From Crocinitomicaceae bacterium TMED114 (lineage in GTDB: Bacteria > Bacteroidota > Bacteroidia > Flavobacteriales_D > Sanyastnellaceae): a DNA stretch of 49,198 nt. The position numbers and the translations under genes were made by a program. The DNA lies in contig NHFP02000006.1 in NCBI GenBank assembly GCA_002172485.2, positions 18,927 through 68,124 on the forward strand, in the 5' to 3' direction. Shown here one piece after another: positions 1-7,992 of this stretch; the stretch's first letter is position 1, and the number at the start of each line of letters is the position of its first letter. Under the pieces are notes generated by a model, which saw only the letters and a program-made list of their open reading frames with translations, was not told the origin of the DNA and made no database searches.

Positions 1-2
1 TC

Positions 3-1394
3 ATCGCCAAGAACCAAGACCAGATTCAGAAAGAAGTCTGGACCGGCAACGACGACGGAGACAAGATTGATGTGCACCGCGCACTCAGCGACAACGACGA
101 AGGCAGCCACATTGCGGACTCCATATTGACCACCCGGTCCAGAGAGCAGGCCCAGCATCAGGACTTCGCCATCCTATATCGCACCAATGCCCAAAGCCGG
201 GCGTTCGAGGAACAATTGCGGAAGCGCAACATCCCCTACCGCATTTACGGTGGACTCAGTTTCTACCAGCGAAAGGAAATCAAGGACCTCATTGCCTACT
301 TCCGCCTCACGGCCAACCCGGCCGACGACGAGAGCTTCAAGCGCGTGGTCAATTATCCGGCCCGGGGCATCGGCAAAACCACCATGGACCGGCTGACCGT
401 GGCTGCTGCCCACCACGAATGTTCCCTGTGGGACGTGCTGCAGGATCCGTTGCGCAAGCCGGAGGACATCAAAGGAGCGGCTTGGGGCAAACTCCAGGAC
501 TTCGCCACCATGGTGCAAGGGTTTGCCACCCGCCTCGAGACGGCCAACGCCTTCGACCTCGGCCACCACATTGCCCAGCACACCGGCCTCCTCCGCGAGC
601 TGCACAAGGACAAGACCCCCGAAGGCGTGGCGCGGTATGAGAATGTCGAAGAGCTGCTGGCGGGCATGAAGGAATTCTCCGAAGAGGTGGACCCAACCAA
701 TCCCGACACCATCCGCACCATGGGGGACTTCCTCGTGGATGTGGCGTTGCTCACCGACGCCGATCAGGACGATGGTGACGAAGACAAGGTCTCGATGATG
801 ACCATCCATGCGGCCAAAGGGCTGGAGTACCCTTACGTCTATGTGGTGGGATTGGAGGAGAATCTCTTCCCCAGTCAGATGGCCCTCAACACGAGAGAAG
901 AACTGGAAGAAGAGCGCCGCCTCTTTTATGTCGCGCTCACCCGCGCCGAGAAACGGGCCACCCTCAGCTACGCCCTGACCCGCTATCGGTGGGGCCAACT
1001 CATCCAAAACGAGCCTTCTCGTTTCATTGAGGAAATCGACGAACAGTACCTCAACCTGCCCACGGTGAGTGCAAAGCGCCCCGAGCCTTTCGACTTCAAT
1101 TCGGCCCGGACCTCCTTCTACAAGCCCATGCCGTCGGGAAACCGCGGGGGCGTGCCCCCCAAGCCGGGCATGAAAAAGGTCTCCAATGCGCCGGGTGGAG
1201 CACCTTCTGCTGGTGTGGCGCCGGCCGCCTCTGGGGCCATCGCACCTGGCGTGGAGGTGAAGCATGCCCGATTCGGCAAAGGCAAGGTCCTCAAGCTCGA
1301 GGGCGAGGAACCCAACGTGAAGGCCACCGTCTTCTTCCCCTCTGCAGGCCAAAAGCAGCTCCTGCTGAAGTTTGCCAAACTCGACGTATTGTGA
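3..1394 (+). CDS. uvrD: UvrD/PcrA-type superfamily 1 DNA helicase, C-terminal part (5' truncated by window)
   Basis: ATP-dependent 3'-5' DNA helicase acting in repair and replication-fork maintenance. The reading frame is open from base 3, so the N-terminal part with Walker A lies outside the window. Visible helicase motifs are LYRTNAQSR (motif IV), MTIHAAKGLEYPYVYVVGLEE (motif V region) and FYVALTRAEKR (motif VI, with the arginine that contacts ATP). After a low-complexity Pro/Gly/Ala linker the last 45 residues (VKHARFGKGKV...) form the Tudor-like C-terminal domain typical of PcrA/UvrD. Its stop overlaps the start of the next gene (TGATG at 1392). Family assignment is firm; whether it is the UvrD or PcrA orthologue cannot be settled from this part. 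Confidence 0.95.
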   Translation: MAKNQDQIQKEVWTGNDDGDKIDVHRALSDNDEGSHIADSILTTRSREQAQHQDFAILYRTNAQSRAFEEQLRKRNIPYRIYGGLSFYQRKEIKDLIAYFRLTANPADDESFKRVVNYPARGIGKTTMDRLTVAAAHHECSLWDVLQDPLRKPEDIKGAAWGKLQDFATMVQGFATRLETANAFDLGHHIAQHTGLLRELHKDKTPEGVARYENVEELLAGMKEFSEEVDPTNPDTIRTMGDFLVDVALLTDADQDDGDEDKVSMMTIHAAKGLEYPYVYVVGLEENLFPSQMALNTREELEEERRLFYVALTRAEKRATLSYALTRYRWGQLIQNEPSRFIEEIDEQYLNLPTVSAKRPEPFDFNSARTSFYKPMPSGNRGGVPPKPGMKKVSNAPGGAPSAGVAPAASGAIAPGVEVKHARFGKGKVLKLEGEEPNVKATVFFPSAGQKQLLLKFAKLDVL

Positions 1395-2050
1395 TGGACC
1401 GTTGCGTTTGGATGTCCTCCCTCCTTGTGCTGATCGCCACGGGCTGCAACCGCTCCACCGAGGGCATGCAACTGCAAGTCGAAGGGCAAATCCACACCGT
1501 GCCCTCCGGAGAGCCCGTGGCGGGCGCGGACTGGACCCTGTTTGAGCGGGCTGTGGAGGACGGCGCGTTGCAAGCCGAGGAGGAAGTCGCGGCTGCGGAA
1601 TCCGATGGCCTTGGCCAATTCTCGACGGAATTCCCCCGCCGAAGCAGCTACAGCTTGCGCTGGACCTCCGAGGCTGCGGGCCATTTCACGGCGGCCGGCA
1701 CCCTGGACCCCGACGAGCTATTGCCCGGTGAACCCGCTCAAGTGAACGTGTCCATGAATGCGGTGTGTACCCTCCATGTCCAGCTCGCCAGCCTGGCCCC
1801 AGAGGACAGCACGGACCGCTTGGCCTTCAACCTGGGTGAAGACTTTTCATGCGCCTGTTGCCCAACCGATGTCTTGGTGCTCGAGGGAGTGGGTGCCGAC
1901 TCCAGCTGGTCCTGCCTGATGCATGGAGACCGCTGGATGACCTGGGGTGCCGACTTGGAAGTGGCCCTCATCGGACAGCCCGACGGCATCTTCATCGACT
2001 CCACGTTTTGTCCGGCCTTTGGTTCGGCCAACCTCAACCTCACCTGGTGA
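1394..2050 (+). CDS. Putative lipoprotein, unknown function
   Basis: 218 residues. The N-terminus is a lipoprotein signal: a short positive segment, a hydrophobic stretch (SSLLVLIATG) and a lipobox ending at Cys18. The mature part begins with EGQIHTVPSGEPVAGADWTL, which resembles the start of carboxypeptidase-like regulatory or Ig-like beta-sandwich domains. A CACC motif and several other cysteines occur in the C-terminal third. I do not recognise a named family. The ATG at 1394 overlaps the helicase stop; a GTG three bases earlier is an equally possible start. Its close spacing to the helicase and the esterase that follows suggests co-transcription, but no shared function is apparent. Confidence 0.75.
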   Translation: MDRCVWMSSLLVLIATGCNRSTEGMQLQVEGQIHTVPSGEPVAGADWTLFERAVEDGALQAEEEVAAAESDGLGQFSTEFPRRSSYSLRWTSEAAGHFTAAGTLDPDELLPGEPAQVNVSMNAVCTLHVQLASLAPEDSTDRLAFNLGEDFSCACCPTDVLVLEGVGADSSWSCLMHGDRWMTWGADLEVALIGQPDGIFIDSTFCPAFGSANLNLTW

Positions 2051-2070
2051 CGTCTGCTACGTCCCACACC

Positions 2071-2736
2071 ATGCAGGTCAACCGGACGGCCCGATGGTGG
2101 TCCTTGGCACCCGATGCCGATCGCGCCCACGGTGGCGTCCTGTATGTGCTGCACGGCTACGGCCAATTGGCCGAGTACTTCATTCGAAAGTTTGAGCCCC
2201 AACGCGCGGCAGGCTGGACCGTCGTGGCCCCGGAGGGCGCACACCGCTTCTACCTCCAAGGGACGGAAGGCCGGGTGGGCGCCAGTTGGATGACCCGGGA
2301 AGCCCGGCTCGACGACATCGCGGATTACGTGAACGCCCTCGACGCACTGCGAACGAAACTCGACCCGGAGCGCCAAGGCCGGCAGGTCCTGCTCGGCTTC
2401 TCCCAAGGGGCGGCGACCGCGTTGCGTTGGGCCGCACTGGGCCAACATGGCGCCCACTCTTGGGATGGCCTCATTGCCCACAGCGGGGTCATCCCGCCCG
2501 ACCTCAAAGCGATGGAAGGCGAATTGAACCAAGCTCCGGACTTGCACCTCATCGTCGGCTCGGAGGACCCCTACATCACCGATCACACCGCGCAGTTCAA
2601 GACTGCCGAGGAGAATTGGAAGGAGGCCAGTGGCCATCCCGATGCGGTGCACCTGCACACCTTTAAAGGCGCACACCACATCGATCCGTTGACGGTGGGG
2701 CGCCTGCTCGATGCCAAGGTCCACAGCGCGGGTTAA
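2071..2736 (+). CDS. Alpha/beta-hydrolase, phospholipase/carboxylesterase family
   Basis: 221 residues, the usual size for the YpfH/carboxylesterase-2 group. The fold markers are VLYVLHGYG near residue 25 (oxyanion loop), the nucleophile elbow GFSQGA with Ser111, an acid at Asp166 in VGSEDPYI, and a histidine at 202/203 in KGAHHID. Together these give a complete Ser-Asp-His triad. It is predicted to be a cytoplasmic serine esterase on small acyl or carboxyl esters; the substrate cannot be told. The frame is open upstream to 1849, but that part overlaps the lipoprotein gene, and MQVNRTARW at 2071 fits the family N-terminus. It starts 20 bp after the lipoprotein stop. Confidence 0.88.
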   Translation: MQVNRTARWWSLAPDADRAHGGVLYVLHGYGQLAEYFIRKFEPQRAAGWTVVAPEGAHRFYLQGTEGRVGASWMTREARLDDIADYVNALDALRTKLDPERQGRQVLLGFSQGAATALRWAALGQHGAHSWDGLIAHSGVIPPDLKAMEGELNQAPDLHLIVGSEDPYITDHTAQFKTAEENWKEASGHPDAVHLHTFKGAHHIDPLTVGRLLDAKVHSAG

Positions 2737-2745
2737 TTTGGCCCC

Positions 2746-3165
2746 ATGATTCGATTCACCCGCAACGCCTTTGGCCTGTCCGCCATGGCACTGTCCCTGA
2801 GCCTGCTCACCGCCTGTGCAGAAGGCAAGGCGCCTTCCGCCCAAGAGGAGGAAACCCCGACCCCTGGCGAAGTCATTTCCGCTGAATTCCCCGGCGGAGC
2901 CGCCAAGGTCATGGAGTTCATCGCCGGCGAAGTCACCTATCCGGAATCCGCCAAGGCCGACGGTGTGGAGGGCAAGGTCTTCGTGGAATTCACCATTGCC
3001 GAAACCGGAGCGGTGACCAACGTTATGGTCAAGAAGCCGCTGCACCCGGCACTCGACAGTGCAGCCATCGCTGCCGCCGAAGCCATGCCAGCCTGGTCTC
3101 CCGCGATGAAGGACGGCCAGCCGGTCGCCACGACCATCACCCTGCCCATCTTCTTCAAGCAATAA
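2746..3165 (+). CDS. TonB C-terminal-domain lipoprotein (energy-transducer-like)
   Basis: 139 residues. It has a lipoprotein signal (hydrophobic LSLSLLTA followed by Cys) and then an acidic Pro/Glu linker. A compact TonB C-terminal domain follows: the VEGKVFVEFTIAETGAVTNVMVKKPLHPALD segment is the diagnostic beta-alpha unit. There is no transmembrane helix or long Pro-rich arm like those of canonical TonB, so it is more likely a periplasmic or outer-membrane anchored TonB-like adaptor than the energy transducer itself. A -7-like box TTAATTTG (2733-2740) sits 5 nt before the ATG, which suggests its own promoter. A possible terminator follows at 3179-3219. Confidence 0.85.
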   Translation: MIRFTRNAFGLSAMALSLSLLTACAEGKAPSAQEEETPTPGEVISAEFPGGAAKVMEFIAGEVTYPESAKADGVEGKVFVEFTIAETGAVTNVMVKKPLHPALDSAAIAAAEAMPAWSPAMKDGQPVATTITLPIFFKQ

Positions 3166-3178
3166 CGCCCGCTTTTGC

Positions 3179-3219
3179 AAGAGGTGGTCTCGGCGCATTG
3201 TGCCCCGGGGCCACCTTTT
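3179..3219 (+). terminator. Possible rho-independent terminator after TonB-domain gene
   Basis: Inverted repeat AAGAGGTGG...CCACCTTTT (arms 3179-3187 and 3211-3219, one G-T pair) with a 23-base loop that contains a further GGC/GCC pairing. The right arm ends in four T. It lies 14 bp after the stop at 3165 and before the next promoter-like box. The loop is long, so this is tentative. Confidence 0.4.
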
Positions 3220-3260
3220 GCTTTGGGGCCGCGTTACCTTTACATCCGAAACCTGAGACT

Positions 3261-5066
3261 ATGAAACCGTTCTCCGCCTCCCGCCTCCTCCTGATTGCCC
3301 TGCTCCTCCCCGTTGCAGCATGGGCACAGCGCCTTGATGCCCCCCTCTCCCACGGCATCGATGCCCGAGAGGTCCAGTACTTCGAGACGCACAGCTTCGA
3401 TGCCCCTGTCACCCGTGGAGAGACCACCCCGCCCGATTTCGACGGACTGCGCACCATGGCGGAATGGGAAGAAATCGAAGTCCTCTGCGTGGGATGGGAA
3501 GGCTACAGCGCCATTGAGAAGCAGATTGTCGTGAACGCCGCCCAGGAGTGTCAGGTCATCATCCTGACCAGCTACGCCAACGACGTGGAGGATTACCTCA
3601 CCTCCAACAACAATGGCGGACCGGCTGCGAGCCTCGACAACATCACCATCATCGACAACCCGATGAACACGGTGTGGATCCGCGATTACGGTCCCAACAC
3701 CGTGTACGGAAATGGTGTGGACGACCGGATCATCGTCGACTGGATCTACAACCGTCCCCGCCCAGCTGACGACGTTTCCCCTCAAGTCATCGCAGACGAG
3801 ATGGGCATCGACCTCTACGAAACCACCGCTAACCCTTACGACCTAATGAACACCGGGGGCAACTTCATGAGCGATGGCTTCGGAACTGGCTTCGCCTCCA
3901 ACCTCATCGTGGATGAGAACAGCGGCGGCAACACCTGGTGGGACACCCAATACCCCGACCAGAGCGTCGAGGAAATCGAAAGCATCCTGGCCGACTTCAT
4001 GGGCCTGCACACCTACGTGCGGATGGAGAACCTGCCCTTTGACGGCATCCACCACATCGACATGCACATGAAGCTGCTCGATGAGGAGACCATCCTCATG
4101 GCCGAATACCCCGAGGGCGTGGCGGATGGACCGCAAATCGAGGCCAACCTTGAGTACGTGCTCGCCAACCACAACAGCGTGTTCGGCACCCCGTACGACG
4201 TGATTCGCATTCCCTCTCCCCCGGAGCCGGGCTGGGGCGGCGGATACCCCGACGCCGGCGGTGACTACATGACCTACACCAACTCGGTGTTCGTCAACAA
4301 CACCATTCTCATGCCGACCTACTACGAGGAATACGACACCACGGCCATCGCCATCTACGAGGCGGCCTTGCCCGGTTACAATGTCGTCGGCATCGACTGC
4401 AACCAAATCATCTCCGCCAGTGGCGCCATCCACTGCATCACGCACAGTGTGGGCGTGGAGGACCCGCTGCTCATCAGCCACCAACCCCTCGACGACACCG
4501 AAGACACGGTCAACCCCTACCCGGTGGAAGCCTTGGTCCAGCACCGCTCCGGCATCGCTTCTGCCCGCCTCTTCTGGCGTACGGAGGGTGAGACGGAATA
4601 CGCCGAGGTCGCCATGACCGCGGGCGCGGATGACATGTGGTCCGCGGACATTCCCGCCCAAGCAGAGGGCACGGCGGTCCAGTACTACGTGGAGGGCACG
4701 TCCGTCAGCGGCAAGACGCAGGACCGCCCGATGCCCGCTCCGGAAGGCTTCTGGCAGTTCCGTGTGGGAGAAGCGGTCATCAACGGCCTCGACGGCGCCC
4801 AGGCCTTCGCTGGCTTCCAGCCCGCATTCCCGAACCCCGCCTCCGCCATCACCTGCGTGCCCGTGGAACTCCGCCGGGCCGCTGAGGGCCGCATTGCCCT
4901 GCGCGATGCCGCCGGTCGCGAAGTCGCCGTGTTGTTTGAAGGCCAGCTCCCCGCGGGCGTCAGCAAACACTTCCTCGACGCCGCACCGCTGGTGGCTGGC
5001 GCCTACGTCCTCACACTCGAAGTGGAAGGCCGCGGCGTCTGGTCCCAGCGCCTGATGGTCCGTTGA
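3261..5066 (+). CDS. Secreted agmatine deiminase / peptidyl-arginine deiminase family protein with T9SS sorting domain
   Basis: 601 residues from the ATG at 3261, which opens a clear signal peptide ending AWAQ (1-22). Residues about 60-400 are the agmatine deiminase/PAD_porph guanidine-modifying fold. The catalytic set is complete: Asp142 in WIRDYGP, the MNTGGNF substrate loop, His265 and Asp267 in HHIDMHM, and nucleophile Cys392 in SGAIHC. A beta-sandwich of about 100 residues follows. The end is a type A T9SS domain (FPNPASA, then GAYVLTLEVEG and a final QRLMVR). Family knowledge: these enzymes hydrolyse guanidino groups to citrulline-type products. Inference: it is exported through the outer membrane and acts on extracellular agmatine, free arginine derivatives or peptidyl-arginine. 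A weak box TACCTTTA lies at 3235. Confidence 0.9.
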   Translation: MKPFSASRLLLIALLLPVAAWAQRLDAPLSHGIDAREVQYFETHSFDAPVTRGETTPPDFDGLRTMAEWEEIEVLCVGWEGYSAIEKQIVVNAAQECQVIILTSYANDVEDYLTSNNNGGPAASLDNITIIDNPMNTVWIRDYGPNTVYGNGVDDRIIVDWIYNRPRPADDVSPQVIADEMGIDLYETTANPYDLMNTGGNFMSDGFGTGFASNLIVDENSGGNTWWDTQYPDQSVEEIESILADFMGLHTYVRMENLPFDGIHHIDMHMKLLDEETILMAEYPEGVADGPQIEANLEYVLANHNSVFGTPYDVIRIPSPPEPGWGGGYPDAGGDYMTYTNSVFVNNTILMPTYYEEYDTTAIAIYEAALPGYNVVGIDCNQIISASGAIHCITHSVGVEDPLLISHQPLDDTEDTVNPYPVEALVQHRSGIASARLFWRTEGETEYAEVAMTAGADDMWSADIPAQAEGTAVQYYVEGTSVSGKTQDRPMPAPEGFWQFRVGEAVINGLDGAQAFAGFQPAFPNPASAITCVPVELRRAAEGRIALRDAAGREVAVLFEGQLPAGVSKHFLDAAPLVAGAYVLTLEVEGRGVWSQRLMVR

Positions 5067-5086
5067 CCAACGTGCCTCACGGAATG

Positions 5087-5117
5087 AAAAAAGGCGGCCC
5101 GTTTGGGCCGCCTTTTT
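5087..5117. terminator. Bidirectional rho-independent terminator
   Basis: Near-perfect hairpin: A-run plus GGCGGCCC (5087-5100), GTTT loop, GGGCCGCC plus T-run (5105-5117). The arms carry A-tracts on one side and T-tracts on the other, so it can stop transcription in both directions. It lies between the deiminase gene (+) and the YccA-like gene (-), which converge on it. Confidence 0.93.
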
Positions 5118-5135
5118 CGTGTTCAGGCTCCGTGC

Positions 5136-5885
5136 TCAGTCCCGGCGGCCGAGGAGGCGCAGCAGGAAGAGGAAGAGGTTGACGAAGTCGAGGTAGAGGC
5201 TCGTGGCCCCCAACAACGCGAGCTTCCGACCGGTCTCGCTCCCGTACTCGACACCCGCAGCAATCCGCTTGAGCTTCTGGGTGTCGTACGCGATCAAGCC
5301 CGTGAAGACGAGCACACCGCCAATGCTGATGGCGTAGTCCAGGGCGGACGAAGCGAGGAACCAATTCACCACCGAGGCGATGATGATGCCGATCAACGCC
5401 ATGAACAGCAAGCTGCCAAAACGGCTGAGGTCTGTGGAGGTCGTGTAGCCGATGATGGACATCGTCAGGAAGGTTCCGGCCGTGATGCCGAAGACCTGCA
5501 TGATGCTCGCCCCGGTATACACCAGGAAAATGCTGCTCAAGGATGCACCCATGCAGGCGGAAAAGGCAACGAACAGCAAGGTCAAGGTCGCCGAGCTCAT
5601 CCGCTGCAAACCGAAGTTCATCGCAAGGATGAAGGCGAGGGGCGCGAGGGTCACGGCCCAGCCGGTCATGGACATGCCCCCCATGGGGTTGAAGAGCATC
5701 GAGATGGCGCCGCTGGTGGCGAAGTACCACGCCACGGCTCCTGTAATGGCGAGGCCGCCGGCCATCCAACCGAAGACAGCGTTCATGAAGCCGCGCTCAT
5801 CGGCGACGAGCGGGGTACCGCTGCTGTCAAATTGCGCTTGACGGGATCCGCCGTTGAACAGACGGGGAGGGTCTTGAGGTGTCAT
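5136..5885 (-). CDS. Bax inhibitor-1/YccA family inner-membrane protein
   Basis: 249 residues with seven hydrophobic segments, starting with the amphipathic MTPQDPPRLFNGG leader and followed by FMNAVFGWMAGGLAITGAVA. The family signature is visible: small-residue-rich helices, then TGLIAYDTQKLK before the last helix, where conserved acidic residues form the pH-sensing pair. The C-terminus LYLDFVNLFLFLLRLLGRRD is characteristic. Family knowledge: bacterial members are proton/calcium-leak channels or FtsH modulators. The ATG at 5885 is preferred because the upstream extension is poor in family features. A TTTTG stretch 5 nt upstream resembles a degenerate -7 box. It ends at the shared terminator. 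Confidence 0.92.
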   Translation of the reverse strand: MTPQDPPRLFNGGSRQAQFDSSGTPLVADERGFMNAVFGWMAGGLAITGAVAWYFATSGAISMLFNPMGGMSMTGWAVTLAPLAFILAMNFGLQRMSSATLTLLFVAFSACMGASLSSIFLVYTGASIMQVFGITAGTFLTMSIIGYTTSTDLSRFGSLLFMALIGIIIASVVNWFLASSALDYAISIGGVLVFTGLIAYDTQKLKRIAAGVEYGSETGRKLALLGATSLYLDFVNLFLFLLRLLGRRD

Positions 5886-5913
5886 GTGCGCAAAATGGGC
5901 AATCCTGTCCGAA

Positions 5914-6516
5914 TCACGCGCCTTGCGTGTCAATCAATCGGATGAATTCCTTGCGGGTTTTGGGATCGTTCAGAAATGCCCCCGTGAATGCACTGGTGGT
6001 GGTCAAGCTGTGCTGCTTCTCAACCCCCCGCATTTGCATGCAGAGGTGGCGCGCCTCGATGACCACCGCCACGCCCTTGGGATTCAAGGTGTCCTGAATG
6101 CAGTCGCGGATCTGCCGGGTCAGCCGCTCTTGGACCTGAAGCCGACGGGCGAAGACGTCCACCACCCGGGGAATCTTGCTCAACCCGGTGATGTTGCCCT
6201 GCGGCAGATAGGCCACGTGCGCTTTTCCAAAGAAGGGGAGCATGTGGTGCTCACAAAGGGAGAACACCTCGATGTCCCGAATGAGCACCATCTCTTCGCA
6301 GTCTTCCTCAAAAAGGGCGCTGCGCAGAATGTCGGCGGGATCGGCCCCATGGCCCTGCGTGAGGAAGGCGAGCGCCTTGGCCGCACGCTCAGGCGTTTTG
6401 ACCAGGCCTTCCCGATCGGGGTCCTCCCCGATGGCCTCGATCACAGCGCGATAATGGGCGGCCATCTCCGTGATGGCCGAGGCGTCATAGTGGTCTTCCC
6501 GGTGATAGAGCGGCAT
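5914..6516 (-). CDS. folE: GTP cyclohydrolase I
   Basis: 200 residues, normal length. It converts GTP to 7,8-dihydroneopterin triphosphate, the entry step to folate, biopterin and deazapurine pathways. The zinc ligands are present: Cys88 and His91 in [10 protein letters not shown], and Cys159 in HLCMQMRG. The GTP-binding segment [17 protein letters not shown](V)QERLT is intact, and the ending RKEFIRLI is typical. An exact promoter-type box TACCTTCG (6528-6521 on this strand) lies 4 nt before the ATG. The gene therefore probably has its own start site even though a pterin-synthase gene lies just upstream on the same strand. Type I (zinc-dependent) is certain. Confidence 0.97.
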   Translation of the reverse strand: MPLYHREDHYDASAITEMAAHYRAVIEAIGEDPDREGLVKTPERAAKALAFLTQGHGADPADILRSALFEEDCEEMVLIRDIEVFSLCEHHMLPFFGKAHVAYLPQGNITGLSKIPRVVDVFARRLQVQERLTRQIRDCIQDTLNPKGVAVVIEARHLCMQMRGVEKQHSLTTTSAFTGAFLNDPKTRKEFIRLIDTQGA

Positions 6517-6520
6517 GCGG

Positions 6521-6528
6521 CGAAGGTA
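6521..6528 (-). promoter_or_regulatory. -7 box (TACCTTCG) of folE
   Basis: Exact match to TAnnTTYG on the minus strand, separated from the folE ATG (6516) by the four bases 6517-6520. With a Bacteroidota -7 element this spacing would put the transcription start at or next to the start codon. I see no clear -33 TTG. Confidence 0.6.
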
Positions 6529-6547
6529 GTCCGCACCGGCTTGCCCC

Positions 6548-6970
6548 TCACTCGCCGCCGTAGTAGTCGGCGTAGTTGTTTTCCGTCTCGTACAGCCGAA
6601 TGTGGTGCAACGTGCACCCCGTGGCGTTGACAGGGCCTTCCAACTGCTCCCAGATGGCGATGAGCAGGTTCTCGGTAGACGTCTTGACGCCCTTCATCCA
6701 CGGCACATCCAAGTTGAGGTTGCGGTGGTCCAGAGGCTCTTCCACGTGCTCCTTGATGATGTCCTTCAAATCCTTGAGGTCGATGCAGTAACCCGTCTCT
6801 TCCGATGGAACGCCCTTGAGCGTCACGTGCATCTCGTAGTTGTGGCCGTGCCAGTTGGGGTTGGCGCATTTGCCGAAGACCTCGAGGTTCTTCTCTTCCG
6901 ACCAGTCGTCGTTCCACAATTTGTGGGCGGCATTGAATCGGGCGCGGCGGGTGACGTAAACGTATTTCAT
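6548..6970 (-). CDS. 6-pyruvoyltetrahydropterin synthase / QueD family protein
   Basis: 140 residues. Zinc ligands are His16 (FNAAHKL), His41 and His43 (NWHGHNY). The catalytic Cys35 is in [14 protein letters not shown], and the substrate-anchoring glutamate is in RLYETENN. The enzyme acts on dihydroneopterin triphosphate, which is the product of the adjacent GTP cyclohydrolase. It makes either 6-pyruvoyltetrahydropterin (biopterin route) or 6-carboxytetrahydropterin (queuosine route, QueD). The length and the CxNPNxHGHNY signature resemble the pyruvoyl-type enzyme, but QueD cannot be excluded without QueC/QueE or sepiapterin reductase neighbours. The promoter box TACCTTCG is at 6989-6982, back to back with that of hldD. 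Confidence 0.9.
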   Translation of the reverse strand: MKYVYVTRRARFNAAHKLWNDDWSEEKNLEVFGKCANPNWHGHNYEMHVTLKGVPSEETGYCIDLKDLKDIIKEHVEEPLDHRNLNLDVPWMKGVKTSTENLLIAIWEQLEGPVNATGCTLHHIRLYETENNYADYYGGE

Positions 6971-6981
6971 GGGAAGGGGCG

Positions 6982-6995
6982 CGAAGGTACTTTCG
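6982..6995. promoter_or_regulatory. Divergent overlapping -7 boxes (pterin synthase / hldD)
   Basis: The 14-base block CGAAGGTACTTTCG contains TACCTTCG on the minus strand (6989-6982), serving the gene starting at 6970, and TACTTTCG on the plus strand (6988-6995), 4 nt before the hldD ATG at 7000. The two boxes share the TA pair at 6988-6989. Confidence 0.6.
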
Positions 6996-6999
6996 TCCC

Positions 7000-7977
7000 A
7001 TGATTACCATCACGGGGGCCGCCGGGTTCATTGGAAGCGCTTTGGCCGCGCGACTCAACGCCGAAGGATTCAACGATCTGGTGCTCGTGGACGACTTCTC
7101 GTCCCGGCCCGACAAGGCCCGAAATCACGAGAACAGGACCTGCGTAGAGCGTGTGGACCGCGCGGATTTCCCCGCCTGGTTGGAGGCGAATGAGAACCAG
7201 GTGCAGTTCGTCTTTCACCTCGGTGCCCGCACAGACACCACCGAGCAGGACCGGGCGCTGTTTGACCGGCTCAACCTGAACTACAGCCAGGACATCTGGC
7301 GACTGTGCACCCGACTGGGCCTGCCACTGGTCTACGCCTCGAGTGCCGCCACGTACGGCGGGGGAGAACACGGTTACAGCGACCGCCACGACGTCGTGGA
7401 CCGCCTCCAGCCGCTGAATCCCTACGGCGACAGCAAACAGGAGTTCGACAAATGGGCGCTGGCTGAGGCCGAGGCTGGCCGGGCACCCTATTTCTGGGCC
7501 GGACTCAAATTCTTCAACGTCTATGGCCCGGGAGAGTACCACAAAGGCCGCATGGCCTCTGTGGTCTTGCACGCTTTCCGACAGATCGGCGAGACCGGCG
7601 GCATGAAGCTGTTCCGAAGCCACCGCAAGGACTACGCGGACGGGGAGCAGCTCCGGGACTTCGTGTATGTCCGCGATGTGGTCGATGTCTGCCACTGGCT
7701 GATGCACCACCGCAAGGACAGCGGCCTATACAACCTCGGTTCAGGCCAAGCGCGGAGTTTCTTGGATTTGACCCGGGCCACGTTCAACGCCCTCGGCGTC
7801 GAGGAGAACATCGGCTTCATTGACACCCCCATCGACATCCGCGACACCTACCAATACTTCACAGAAGCTGACATGGGCAAACTCCAGAGCATCGGCTACC
7901 CGCGGGAGATGACCTCTTTGGAAGACGGGGTGACCGAATACGTGAAGGACTACTTGCTCCAGGACCGCATCCTCTGA
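7000..7977 (+). CDS. hldD: ADP-L-glycero-D-manno-heptose-6-epimerase
   Basis: 325-residue extended short-chain dehydrogenase. It has the N-terminal NAD(P) motif TGAAGFIGS, a catalytic Tyr-x3-Lys in NPYGDSKQEFD, and the HldD-specific KFFNVYGPGEYHKGRMASVV and HRKDYADGEQLRDFVYV segments. It interconverts ADP-D,D- and ADP-L,D-heptose for the inner core of lipopolysaccharide in the cytoplasm. Together with waaA (27747) it shows that the cell makes a Kdo/heptose LPS core. The start codon is fixed by the family N-terminus (MITITGAAG) and by the box at 6988-6995. It ends 15 bp from the convergent MerR gene, with no terminator hairpin visible in the gap. Confidence 0.96.
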   Translation: MITITGAAGFIGSALAARLNAEGFNDLVLVDDFSSRPDKARNHENRTCVERVDRADFPAWLEANENQVQFVFHLGARTDTTEQDRALFDRLNLNYSQDIWRLCTRLGLPLVYASSAATYGGGEHGYSDRHDVVDRLQPLNPYGDSKQEFDKWALAEAEAGRAPYFWAGLKFFNVYGPGEYHKGRMASVVLHAFRQIGETGGMKLFRSHRKDYADGEQLRDFVYVRDVVDVCHWLMHHRKDSGLYNLGSGQARSFLDLTRATFNALGVEENIGFIDTPIDIRDTYQYFTEADMGKLQSIGYPREMTSLEDGVTEYVKDYLLQDRIL

Positions 7978-7992
7978 GGCGACGCTCGCGGC

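Noticed and set aside
1738-3198. 486-residue open frame on the minus strand
   Set aside because: Spans three plus-strand genes with clear signatures (lipoprotein, esterase, TonB domain), so it cannot be a coherent gene. Similar long mirror frames at 174-1352, 3843-4970, 17024-18196, 22253-23623, 31964-33475 and 35197-36576 were rejected for the same reason.
7978-7992. Terminator between hldD and merR
   Set aside because: The 15-bp gap holds no inverted repeat with a T-run.
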